DNA of 5,770 nt from Solirubrobacteraceae bacterium. Lineage in GTDB: Bacteria; Actinomycetota; Thermoleophilia; Solirubrobacterales; Solirubrobacteraceae. This document shows positions 1 to 5,770 of this stretch, one piece after another. Under the pieces are notes generated by a model. The model was not told where the DNA came from and ran no database searches. It was given only the letters and a program-made list of their open reading frames with translations. The translations under genes and the position numbers were made by a program. The stretch lies in NCBI GenBank assembly GCA_024710825.1, contig JANJUA010000020.1, forward strand, positions 1-5,770. The letters run 5' to 3'. How positions within the stretch are numbered: position 1 is the stretch's first letter; each line of letters starts with the position of its first letter.

Positions 1-665
1 AGCGGCCCGCCCGAGTTGCCGCTGTTGATGGCGGCGTCCGTCTGGATGGCGCCCGAGAGCGCGAAGCCGGTCAGCGACTGGATCAGGCGGGTGAGCGCCG
101 AGACGTCGCCGATCGACAGCGACTGCGGCTCCCCGTACGGCGAGCCGATCGCGGCGACGGGCTCGCCGACCATGACCGTGTCGAGGCGCGCGAGCTCGAG
201 CGGGCGCAGGTCGAGGCCGGCCGGGTCGACGCGCAGCAGCGCCACGTCCGCGTCGGGGTCGACGCCGACGATCTCCGCGTCGACCTGGTTGCCGTCAGCG
301 AACTGCACGAAGACCTGGCGGGCGGTGTCCACCTCGCCGCCCTCGCCCTGCGTCACGACGTGGGCGTTGGTGACCACCTCGCCGCCGCCGGAGACGACGA
401 AGCCGGAGCCCTGGCCGCCGCCTCCACCGCCGGACGGCGATCGGAGGCCGTCGTCGCCGAACAGCGACAGGATCGTCACCACCCCCGGCGAGCGCTCGGC
501 GTAGATGCGCTGCGGGTCGAACGCGCCGGCGCCGCCCGGAGGCTGCTGCGTCGCCGTGCTCACCGTGACGGTGGTGGTCGAGGCGACGTCCCCGCCGTCG
601 TCGCCGCACGCGCCGAGCGCCACGCCGAGGGCGAGCACCGCCGCGACCGTCGCCGCGCGCCTCAT
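1..665 (-). CDS. HtrA/DegP-family trypsin-like serine protease, predicted lipoprotein (3' part beyond window)
   Basis: Extracytoplasmic serine protease of the HtrA (S1C) family, expected to degrade or refold misfolded envelope proteins. Only the first 221 codons are in the window, so any C-terminal PDZ domain lies off the left edge. Seen directly: an N-terminal signal with Arg-Arg at 2-3, a hydrophobic stretch and the lipobox L-G-A-C with Cys20, followed by an acidic/Gly run (GDDGGD). A Thr/Pro/Gly-rich linker follows to about residue 50, then the protease domain. The full triad is visible: His102 in TNAHVV, Asp140 in DADVALL and Ser218 in GNSGGP. A Gly-rich loop (about 84-92) precedes the canonical GSGFVV strand. 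The ATG overlaps the kinase stop (ATGA), so translation is probably coupled; no strong Shine-Dalgarno is seen. It is the third gene of the regulator-kinase-protease operon, in the position of mycobacterial pepD. Active-site completeness makes the family call firm; the lipid anchor is inferred from the lipobox. Confidence 0.93.
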   Translation of the reverse strand, partial: MRRAATVAAVLALGVALGACGDDGGDVASTTTVTVSTATQQPPGGAGAFDPQRIYAERSPGVVTILSLFGDDGLRSPSGGGGGGQGSGFVVSGGGEVVTNAHVVTQGEGGEVDTARQVFVQFADGNQVDAEIVGVDPDADVALLRVDPAGLDLRPLELARLDTVMVGEPVAAIGSPYGEPQSLSIGDVSALTRLIQSLTGFALSGAIQTDAAINSGNSGGP

Positions 666-2059
666 GCCGGCAGCTCGAAGGAGAAGGTGGTGCGGCCGGG
701 CCGGGAGTCGACGGTCAGCCGGCCCCGCATCCGCTCGACGAGCTCGCGCGCGATCGCGAGGCCGAGGCCCGACCCCTGCGCGTCGTCGGAGCTGTAGAAG
801 GGCTCGAAGATCCGTTCCACGTCTGCGTGCCTTATCCCGGGACCGCTGTCGCGAACCGCCAGCGCGATGCCGTCGCCCGACCGCGACGCCGCCACGACGA
901 TGTCCGTCCCGTCGGGGGTGTGGGTCAGCGCGTTGTCGATGAGGATACGCAGCACCTGCGCGACGCGCTCCGCGTCGCAGGTCGCCTCGAGCGTGTATCC
1001 CGGCAGGCGCAGCTCCAGGTGCGAGCCGTGGGCGGAGAGCGCGGGCAGGAACTCCGAGGCGACGGCCCGGGCGAGCATGCCGACGTCGGTCGCCTCGGGC
1101 CGCAGCTCCAGCGAGCCGGCCTCGAGCCGCGAGAGGTCCAGCAGCTCGGTGGTGAGCGTCCGCAGGCGCGCCACCTGGTCGCGGACCTGGACGAGGAACG
1201 CGCGCCGCGTCTCGTCGTCGAGATCCTCGTCGAGCAGCAGCTCCACGAAGCCCGACAGCGAGAAGATCGGGGTGCGCAGCTCGTGGGAGGCGACCGCGAT
1301 GAAGCGCTTGCGCGCCGAGTCGAGCTGGGCGAGCTGGCCCGCCATGTCGTCCAGGGCCCGGGCGAGCTGGCCGAGCTCGTCGCGCGAGTCGACCGGGAAG
1401 CGCGCGGTGAAGTCGCCGGCGGCGACCTGGTGCGCCGCCCGCTCGAGCCGTCGGATCCGACGGGTCAGCGCCCCGGAGACGAAGAGTCCGACGAACAGCG
1501 CCAGCAGCACCGCCAGGCCGCCCGCCCGGAGGATCTGGCCGCGGATGAGCGCGACGGTGTCGACGACGTCGCTCAACGGCGAGGAGAAGACCACCACCCG
1601 GGCGACCTTGCCGTTGTAGCGCAGCGGCTGGGCCGCTTCGCCGACGCGGCCCGAGTCGCCGGTCTCGGTCCCCATCGCCGGCTGGCCGGACCGCGCGGTC
1701 TCGAGCGCGACGTCGAAGGTGAGGTCGGTGATGTCGACCTCCTCCGTGGAGTCGGAGATGAGGTACGTCCCGACGCCCTCGGTCCCGCGGGTGACGCCGA
1801 GCAGGGTCACGCGGGCCCCCGCGACGTCGGCGGCGGCTCGCACCGCCCGGTCGACGGCCTGCTCGTCGTCGTTGGAGCCGATCGCGTCGCGGAGTGCGGC
1901 CGAGTAGGTCCGTGCGGACTGCGAGAGCGACTCGAGCTTCTGCTGCTGGAGTCGCGACTCGAGCGACGGCAGCACGTAGAGGTAGATCACGCCGACCGCG
2001 GTCAGGGCGATCAGGAGGAAGCCCAGCGCCAGGCGGCTGCGGATGGAGCGGGGGGTCAA
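662..2059 (-). CDS. Two-component sensor histidine kinase, HAMP-containing, MprB-like
   Basis: Membrane sensor kinase of 465 residues, expected to autophosphorylate and pass phosphate to the regulator encoded just upstream. Order of parts: TM1 about 11-31; an extracytoplasmic sensor region about 32-175 with no fold I recognise; TM2 about 178-198; HAMP about 199-250; HisKA with H-box SHELRTP and phospho-acceptor His259; HATPase with N-box Asn376 (IDNALTH), G1 box DSGPG starting at Asp404 and G2 box GSGLGL at 429-434. All catalytic boxes are intact. The start is inferred to be TTG at 2059-2057, which overlaps the regulator stop (TTGA). The reading frame stays open further upstream, but that portion is an antisense-like shadow of the regulator gene. 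An AAGGA lies about 12 nt before the TTG, which is far for a ribosome site, so coupling is more likely. The stop overlaps the ATG of the HtrA gene. Orthology to MprB rests on operon order, not on sensor-domain similarity. Confidence 0.93.
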   Translation of the reverse strand: MTPRSIRSRLALGFLLIALTAVGVIYLYVLPSLESRLQQQKLESLSQSARTYSAALRDAIGSNDDEQAVDRAVRAAADVAGARVTLLGVTRGTEGVGTYLISDSTEEVDITDLTFDVALETARSGQPAMGTETGDSGRVGEAAQPLRYNGKVARVVVFSSPLSDVVDTVALIRGQILRAGGLAVLLALFVGLFVSGALTRRIRRLERAAHQVAAGDFTARFPVDSRDELGQLARALDDMAGQLAQLDSARKRFIAVASHELRTPIFSLSGFVELLLDEDLDDETRRAFLVQVRDQVARLRTLTTELLDLSRLEAGSLELRPEATDVGMLARAVASEFLPALSAHGSHLELRLPGYTLEATCDAERVAQVLRILIDNALTHTPDGTDIVVAASRSGDGIALAVRDSGPGIRHADVERIFEPFYSSDDAQGSGLGLAIARELVERMRGRLTVDSRPGRTTFSFELPA

Positions 2060-2775
2060 CCCGGCATGCGTTCCTTGTTGTCGCGGAAGCGATAGCCGAC
2101 TCCGCGCACGGTGAACAGGTACTCGGGGTCCTTGGCGTCGCGCTCGAGCTTCTCCCGGAGGTGGCGGATGTGGACGTCGATCGTGCGCTGGTCGCGGAAG
2201 GCGGCGTCGCCCCAGATGCGGGTGAGGAGCATGTCGCGCGTGAACACCCGCCCCGGGTTGCGGGCGAGCGCGGTGAGGATCTCGAACTCGACGAAGGTCA
2301 GGTCGACCTTCTCGCCGCGCACGGTGACCGAGCGCTTGGAGAAGTCGATCAGGAGCTCGAGCACCCGCAGCGGCGCGTCCTCGCCGATCTCCTCCGCCCG
2401 CCCCATCGCGCCGCGGCGCAGCGCGGCCCTGACGCGCGAGCGGAACTCGCGCAGCGAGAACGGCTTGGTGATGTAGTCGTCGGCGCCGAGCTCGAGGCCG
2501 ATGACCTTGTCGACCTCCTCCGCCTTCGCCGTGAGCATGATGATCGGCACCGTGCTGCGGGCGCGCAGCCGCCGACAGACCTCGAGCCCGTCGAGCTGCG
2601 GCATCATCACGTCGAGCACGACGAGGTCGAAGGCGCCCTCCTCGAAGCGGGCGAGCGCCTGCCGACCGTCGGTGGCCTGGACGACCTCGTAGCCGTCCTT
2701 GCGCAGCGGGTACGAGAGCAGCGTCTGTATCGACTGCTCGTCGTCGGCGAGGAGGATGCGCGGGGAGCGGTCCAC
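2056..2775 (-). CDS. OmpR/PhoB-family response regulator, MprA-like
   Basis: DNA-binding response regulator of 239 residues. The receiver domain (about 5-118) has the acidic pair Asp11-Asp12, phospho-acceptor Asp55 in VLDVMMP, Thr82, Tyr101 and Lys104 in the TKPF motif, so it should be phosphorylatable. A winged-helix effector domain (about 130-235) shows the family's IDVHIRHLREKL recognition-helix region and a VRGVGYRF C-terminal hairpin. The start is effectively forced: GTG at 2775 lies two codons after an in-frame TGA (2784-2782), and any later start would cut into the receiver fold. Only a weak purine stretch (TGAGA) precedes it, so initiation may be leaderless or nearly so. It is the first gene of the operon with the sensor kinase and HtrA. 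By analogy with MprAB it would respond to envelope stress and may autoregulate the operon; that role is inference. Confidence 0.95.
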   Translation of the reverse strand: MDRSPRILLADDEQSIQTLLSYPLRKDGYEVVQATDGRQALARFEEGAFDLVVLDVMMPQLDGLEVCRRLRARSTVPIIMLTAKAEEVDKVIGLELGADDYITKPFSLREFRSRVRAALRRGAMGRAEEIGEDAPLRVLELLIDFSKRSVTVRGEKVDLTFVEFEILTALARNPGRVFTRDMLLTRIWGDAAFRDQRTIDVHIRHLREKLERDAKDPEYLFTVRGVGYRFRDNKERMPG

Positions 2776-2790
2776 GATGTCTCAGGCAAT
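2776..2790. promoter_or_regulatory. 15-nt divergent intergenic region with small dyad
   Basis: Only 15 nt separate the forced GTG start of the response regulator (minus) from the ATG of the M28-like gene (plus). An imperfect dyad, GGCA-ATA-TGCC at 2785-2795, spans the AT-richest part and overlaps the plus-strand ATG. On the minus strand CATATT (2793-2788) resembles a weak -10 box, but I find no matching -35 element. Core promoters for both directions must therefore reach into the opposite gene. Control by the regulator encoded here is a guess. Confidence 0.3.
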
Positions 2791-4557
2791 ATGCCACCCT
2801 CGATGCTCGACCTGCGCATCTACCGTGCCGCGTTCGTACCGGTCCTGCTCGCGCTGGTCGTGGTCGCGTTCTCGCTGGAGACCCGCCCGCGGCCGTTCAC
2901 CGCGGACCTTCCGCCCGACGCGTTCGACGGACCGCGGGCCGCGCGGCTCGTCGACGACCTCGCCGGGCGCTTCCCCGAGCGCCGCCCCGGGTCCGAGGGC
3001 GACATGGCGCTGGCGGAGACGGTCGCCGACACGTACTCCGACGCCGGCTTCGCGGTCGAGAGCCACGACCTCAGGGCCGAGACGATCGACGGGCGGCGCA
3101 CGATCCGCACCGTCGTCGGCGAGCGGCCGGGGCGGCTGAGCGGGCGCGTCGTCGTGCTCGCGCACCGCGACGCCGCGGGCTCGCCGGCGACCGCGGCGCT
3201 CTCCGGGACCGCCTCGCTGCTGGAGCTGACGCGGCTGTTCGCGGGGCGCACGACGAGCCGGACGCTCACGCTCGTGTCGACGAGCGGCGGCAGCGGCGGC
3301 TTTGCCGGCGCGGCGGACTGGGCGGCGCGCGTGAGCGGGCCGGTCGACGCGGTGATCGTGCTCGGTGACCTCGGCGGAGCCACGGCGCGGCGGCCGCAGA
3401 TCGTCGGCTGGTCGAACACGCGCGGGATCGCCCCCCAGCGGCTCATGCGGACGGTCGACGAGGCGCTGCGCCGGGAGGCGGGGCCGCCGGGCGCGAGCGG
3501 CGCGCTCACGCAGATGCTGCGGCTCGCCTTCCCGCTCACCGTCTCCGAGCAGGGCGTGATCGGCGCGGCCGGCCTGCCCGCGGTGCTCGTCGGGGCGTCC
3601 GGCGAGCTGGGCCCGGGAGCGCAGGACGGCGTCGACCCTGCGCGCCTGGAGGCGATGGGGCGCGGCGTCCTGCGCGCGTTCACGGCGCTCGACCAGGGCC
3701 CCGACGTCGTGCCGAGCGGCCTGGAGTCGATCGTGGTGCTGCGCAACCAGGAGCTGCCGCTCTGGGCCGTGCGGCTGCTCGCCGGGGCGCTCCTGCTGCC
3801 TCCGCTGCTCGCGGGGCTCGACGGGCTGTTCCGCGTGCGCCGCCGCCACGAGCCGGTGCTGCGCTGGGCGGCGTGGGTGCTGGCCCTCGCGGTGCCGTTC
3901 GTGCTCGGCGGGCTGCTGCTCGTCGCGCTGCGCCTCGCCGGCCTCGTCGTCGCCCCGGCGGCGCCCGTGGTCCCGGGCGCGATCCCGGTCTCCGTGGGCG
4001 CGCTGGTGGCGGCGCTGGCGGTGCTCGCGCTGGCCTTCCTGCTGCTGTGGCCCCTGAGCGCGCGGCGGCTCGCGGTCGACGCCCCGGACTCGGCCGGCGC
4101 GGCGACGGCGATCGGGCTGACGGTGCTGGCGGTCGCCGTCCTGGTCTGGGTGCGGAACCCGTTCGCCGCCCTCTTCCTGGCGCCGGCCGCGCACCTATGG
4201 CTGCTGGCCGTCGACCGGGGGATGCGGCTGGCGCGCCCGCTGCGGGCCGTCTTCGTGCTCGTCGGCCTGGTGCCGTTCGCGCTCGCCGCGCTCGGCTACG
4301 CGGTGGCGCTCGACGCGAGCCCGCTCGAGCTGGCCTGGACGGGTGCGCTGCTGATCGCCGGCGGCCACGTCAGCTTCCTGTCGCTCCTCCTGTGGAGCCT
4401 CGTCGCCGCGTGCGCCGTGGCGGCGCTCGTCGCGGCGCTGCGCTCCGGCGGCGACGACGTCCCGGCCGGGCGCGGCGGGGGAGTTCGCTCCCGGGGGCCG
4501 ATCGGCTATGCGGGACCGGGTTCCCTAGGCGGCACGGACTCCGCTCTGCGACGCTGA
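2791..4557 (+). CDS. Membrane protein with degenerate M28 peptidase-like domain and multi-TM C-terminus
   Basis: Predicted 588-residue membrane protein. One N-terminal TM (about 12-29), an outer domain (about 45-310), then 7-8 hydrophobic segments (about 324-346, 359-387, 397-421, 436-454, 457-473, 484-506 and a long one at 513-549), ending in a Gly/Arg-rich tail. The outer domain follows the M28 layout: GRFPERRPGSEGD near 59-71, a VVVLAHRD strand with His125 and Asp127, then SGTASLLEL, and later GLPAVLVG. The metal site is nonetheless eroded. By motif alignment the bridging Asp becomes Ala135, the Glu-Glu pair is replaced by Gly/Ser at 163-170, and the C-terminal His motif is replaced by GELGPGAQDG at 271-280. 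Asp193 (GDLGG) may be the only other ligand left. Catalysis is therefore doubtful. ATG 2791 is chosen because AGG lies 4 nt upstream; ATG 2803 is possible (584 aa). The sortase gene begins 5 nt after the stop. Confidence 0.8.
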   Translation: MPPSMLDLRIYRAAFVPVLLALVVVAFSLETRPRPFTADLPPDAFDGPRAARLVDDLAGRFPERRPGSEGDMALAETVADTYSDAGFAVESHDLRAETIDGRRTIRTVVGERPGRLSGRVVVLAHRDAAGSPATAALSGTASLLELTRLFAGRTTSRTLTLVSTSGGSGGFAGAADWAARVSGPVDAVIVLGDLGGATARRPQIVGWSNTRGIAPQRLMRTVDEALRREAGPPGASGALTQMLRLAFPLTVSEQGVIGAAGLPAVLVGASGELGPGAQDGVDPARLEAMGRGVLRAFTALDQGPDVVPSGLESIVVLRNQELPLWAVRLLAGALLLPPLLAGLDGLFRVRRRHEPVLRWAAWVLALAVPFVLGGLLLVALRLAGLVVAPAAPVVPGAIPVSVGALVAALAVLALAFLLLWPLSARRLAVDAPDSAGAATAIGLTVLAVAVLVWVRNPFAALFLAPAAHLWLLAVDRGMRLARPLRAVFVLVGLVPFALAALGYAVALDASPLELAWTGALLIAGGHVSFLSLLLWSLVAACAVAALVAALRSGGDDVPAGRGGGVRSRGPIGYAGPGSLGGTDSALRR

Positions 4558-4562
4558 CGCTC

Positions 4563-5255
4563 GTGCGCGGCGCCCTCCGATCGCTCTCCACCGTCCTGAT
4601 CGTCGCCGGCGTCCTGCTGATCGCCGACGCGATCGTCGCCGTGACCTGGCAGGAGCCGGTCTCGGCCTTCCTGGCCCAGCGCAGCCAGTCGCGGCTCGCC
4701 GATCAGCTCGACGAGCTGCGCGAGCGCCCTCCGACGCGGGTCGATGAGAAGGCGCTCGCGTCGCTGCCGACGCAGTCCCGGCGCATCAAGTACGCCGCCC
4801 GTCAGCTCCGGCGCCAGACGCCGGCCGGCGGCGCGCTCGGGAGGATCGTGCTGACGTCGCTCGACAAGGACTTCGTGATGGTCGACGGCGACGATCCGGC
4901 ATCGCTGCGCAAGGGGCCGGGGATATATCCCGACACGCCGATGCCCGGGGAGGGCGGCACGACCGGCATCGCCGGGCACCGGACGACGTACCTCGCGCCG
5001 TTCCGCGACATCGACAGCCTCGAGCGCGGCGACCGCATCGAGCTGGAGATGCCCTACGGCCGCTTCACCTACGTGGTGCAGGGCACCGAGATCGTCGCCC
5101 CGGACGATCTTTCGGTCATCGAGCCCGTCGGCTACGAACGGATCGTGCTCACCGCCTGCCACCCGCTGTACAGCGCGGCGGAGCGGATCGTCGCCTACGC
5201 GAAGCTGGCGAAGGTCGATCCGGCTCGACGAATCTCGGATGCAGCCGCACGCTGA
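4563..5255 (+). CDS. Class E-like sortase, membrane-anchored
   Basis: Cysteine transpeptidase of 230 residues, expected to cut surface proteins at an LPXTG-type signal and join them to the cell wall or to each other. It has an N-terminal TM at about 6-25, a long charged linker of some 70 residues (about 35-105, Arg/Leu-rich, possibly helical), then the sortase barrel. The catalytic set is complete: His139 in IAGHRTTYLAPF, Cys199 in VLTACHP and Arg208 in SAAERIV. The GHRTTY-APF and C-H-P patterns fit class E (common in high-GC actinobacteria) better than class A or B. The residue before Cys is Ala, where Thr is usual (TLxTC). The start is GTG 4563, the first start in this frame after the preceding stop; no Shine-Dalgarno is evident, so translation is probably coupled to the M28-like gene 5 nt upstream. 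No protein with a recognisable sorting signal is encoded in the window, so the substrate is unknown. Confidence 0.92.
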   Translation: MRGALRSLSTVLIVAGVLLIADAIVAVTWQEPVSAFLAQRSQSRLADQLDELRERPPTRVDEKALASLPTQSRRIKYAARQLRRQTPAGGALGRIVLTSLDKDFVMVDGDDPASLRKGPGIYPDTPMPGEGGTTGIAGHRTTYLAPFRDIDSLERGDRIELEMPYGRFTYVVQGTEIVAPDDLSVIEPVGYERIVLTACHPLYSAAERIVAYAKLAKVDPARRISDAAAR

Positions 5256-5269
5256 TCGTGCCGATCAGC
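5251..5269 (+). terminator. Perfect 8-bp stem-loop at the end of the sortase gene
   Basis: GCTGATCG (5251-5258) and CGATCAGC (5262-5269) are exact inverted repeats around a 3-nt TGC loop, and the left arm contains the sortase stop codon. No T-run follows on either strand, so it is not a classical intrinsic terminator. It could slow polymerase, protect the 3' end of the mRNA, or hide the start of the small ORF that begins in it. Confidence 0.35.
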
Positions 5270-5464
5270 CGGGGAGTGGCTCGTCTCGAGGAAGTGAAGC
5301 TCAGGCTGGAGGGGGGCGCTAGCTACCAGGTGGACCCGGTCGTGGTCGCGGAGGCGATGCTGCGGCGCCCGAGCATCCACCTGCTGCTCGGGACCCGGCC
5401 CGCTATCGAGCCCGCCGGTGCTCGTAGCCCCGCGCCGCCGGCGCCTCGACCCCGGCTCGGGTGA
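5258..5464 (+). CDS. Small FlgM-like (anti-sigma-28-like) protein, tentative
   Basis: Possible 68-residue protein starting 2 nt after the sortase stop. Residues about 6-37 contain [20 protein letters not shown] followed by [10 protein letters not shown]. This resembles the conserved FlgM pattern of a helix, then G-x-Y-x-VD, then a V-A-x-x-(M/L)-L helix, which binds the flagellar sigma factor. The tail from about residue 48 is Pro/Arg/Ala-rich and lies antisense to the end of thiL (62-nt overlap, 5403-5464), so it may not be conserved. GTG 5258 lies inside a stem-loop and has no ribosome site; GTG 5276 (62 aa) is also in frame and keeps the FlgM-like part. No flagellar gene is in view. The call rests on one short motif and could be wrong; the alternative is a non-coding gap of 147 nt between sortase and thiL. 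Confidence 0.45.
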   Translation: MPISRGVARLEEVKLRLEGGASYQVDPVVVAEAMLRRPSIHLLLGTRPAIEPAGARSPAPPAPRPRLG

Positions 5465-5770
5465 GCACGACGCCGGCCGGGCCGGCCTCCACTCGTCCGA
5501 TCCAGCCCACGACGCCCGCCGCCTCGGCGCTCTCGCGGGCGTCGGCGGGCACGCAGGCCAGCAGCTCGTAGTCCTCGCCGCCGGTGGCGGCCAGGTCCGC
5601 GGCCTCGACGCCCAGCGCCGCCGCGACCTCCGCGACCCCATCGGCGAGCGGCAGCGCGGCGAGGTCGACGACCAGCCGCGCGCCCGAGGCCTCGCCGACG
5701 TGGCGGGCGTCCGAGGCGACGCCGTCGGAGAGGTCGATGAGCGCCGTCGCGCCGGCGCGGGCGAGCGCGC
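5403..5770 (-). CDS. thiL: Thiamine-monophosphate kinase, C-terminal part
   Basis: Last 122 codons of ThiL, which phosphorylates thiamine monophosphate to thiamine pyrophosphate with ATP in the final step of cofactor synthesis; it is cytoplasmic. The start lies off the right edge. Seen: [20 protein letters not shown] near the visible start, which is the family's I-D-x-S-D-G-x-x-x-D segment, then [11 protein letters not shown], and the diagnostic TGGEDYELL motif. The protein ends GYEHRRAR before TAG at 5405-5403. The GGEDYELL pattern separates ThiL from the related PurM, SelD and HypE proteins, which share the fold. It converges with the sortase side and is functionally unrelated to the envelope genes. 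Its last 62 nt would overlap the tentative FlgM-like ORF. Confidence 0.93.
   Translation of the reverse strand, partial: ALARAGATALIDLSDGVASDARHVGEASGARLVVDLAALPLADGVAEVAAALGVEAADLAATGGEDYELLACVPADARESAEAAGVVGWIGRVEAGPAGVVLTRAGVEAPAARGYEHRRAR

Noticed and set aside
1894..2790. Plus-strand open frame extending the M28-like protein by about 300 residues at its N-terminus
   Set aside because: It lies fully antisense to the well-supported response regulator and the start of the kinase, and its Arg/Glu-rich translation matches no domain. High-GC codon bias keeps antisense frames open.
2060..2797. Minus-strand N-terminal extension of the histidine kinase to 2797
   Set aside because: This part is the response regulator gene read in the wrong frame (Arg/Pro/Ala-rich, no domain). 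The kinase proper starts at the TTG overlapping the regulator stop.
2782..4194. Long minus-strand open frames opposite the M28-like gene (470 and 308 codons)
   Set aside because: Compositionally biased Arg/Gln/Ala or Ser/Arg translations with no motif, opposite a gene with clear domain and TM pattern.
4453..4554. C-terminal tail of the M28-like protein as a sortase sorting signal
   Set aside because: No LPXTG/LAXTG motif followed by a hydrophobic helix and positive end; the Gly/Arg-rich tail comes after the last TM, not before it.
3873..4562. Plus-strand extension of the sortase frame upstream
   Set aside because: It overlaps the membrane segments of the M28-like protein in another frame and is low-complexity Arg/Ala/Gly; the TM signal starts right after GTG 4563.
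5432..5444. GCGCC-GCC-GGCGC palindrome as a terminator between the sortase side and thiL
   Set aside because: GC-only, 5-bp arms, inside thiL coding sequence and no T-run; such palindromes are expected by chance at this base composition.
1..5770. CRISPR arrays, insertion sequences, tRNA or rRNA genes
   Set aside because: No regularly spaced repeats, transposase motifs, terminal inverted repeats or RNA-gene signatures were seen on either strand.

Overview
The window is very GC-rich (roughly 70% or more by eye), densely packed and free of mobile elements. The gene content suggests a high-GC actinobacterium: an MprAB/PepD-like two-component/protease cluster, a class E-like sortase and ThiL. A deep-branching lineage such as Thermoleophilia/Solirubrobacterales is my guess; nothing in the sequence proves the taxon.

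Left half (positions 1-2775, minus strand): a three-gene envelope-stress operon. It is read right to left as an OmpR-type response regulator, then a HAMP-containing sensor histidine kinase, then an HtrA-family serine protease that runs off the left edge. The genes are joined by two 4-nt stop/start overlaps (TTGA and ATGA), so translation is probably coupled. The order matches the mycobacterial mprA-mprB-pepD locus. The HtrA protein carries an N-terminal lipobox and is predicted to be a lipoprotein.

Right half (2791-5255, plus strand), divergent from the operon across only 15 nt: a 588-residue membrane protein whose outer domain has an M28 aminopeptidase-like fold but has lost most metal ligands, followed by 7-8 C-terminal membrane segments. 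Five nucleotides later comes a membrane-anchored class E-like sortase with an intact His/Cys/Arg catalytic set. A perfect 8-bp stem-loop straddles the sortase stop codon. Just after it is a small ORF resembling the anti-sigma factor FlgM. It converges with, and overlaps the end of, thiL (thiamine-monophosphate kinase, minus strand), which runs off the right edge.

Taken together, most of the window serves the cell envelope: sensing of envelope stress, extracytoplasmic proteolysis, a probable non-catalytic membrane M28-like protein and sortase processing of surface proteins. ThiL is an unrelated housekeeping neighbour. The most unusual items are the degenerate M28/multi-TM protein coupled to the sortase, the lipoprotein form of HtrA, and the tiny divergent control region. 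No gene-free stretch longer than 300 bases exists here.
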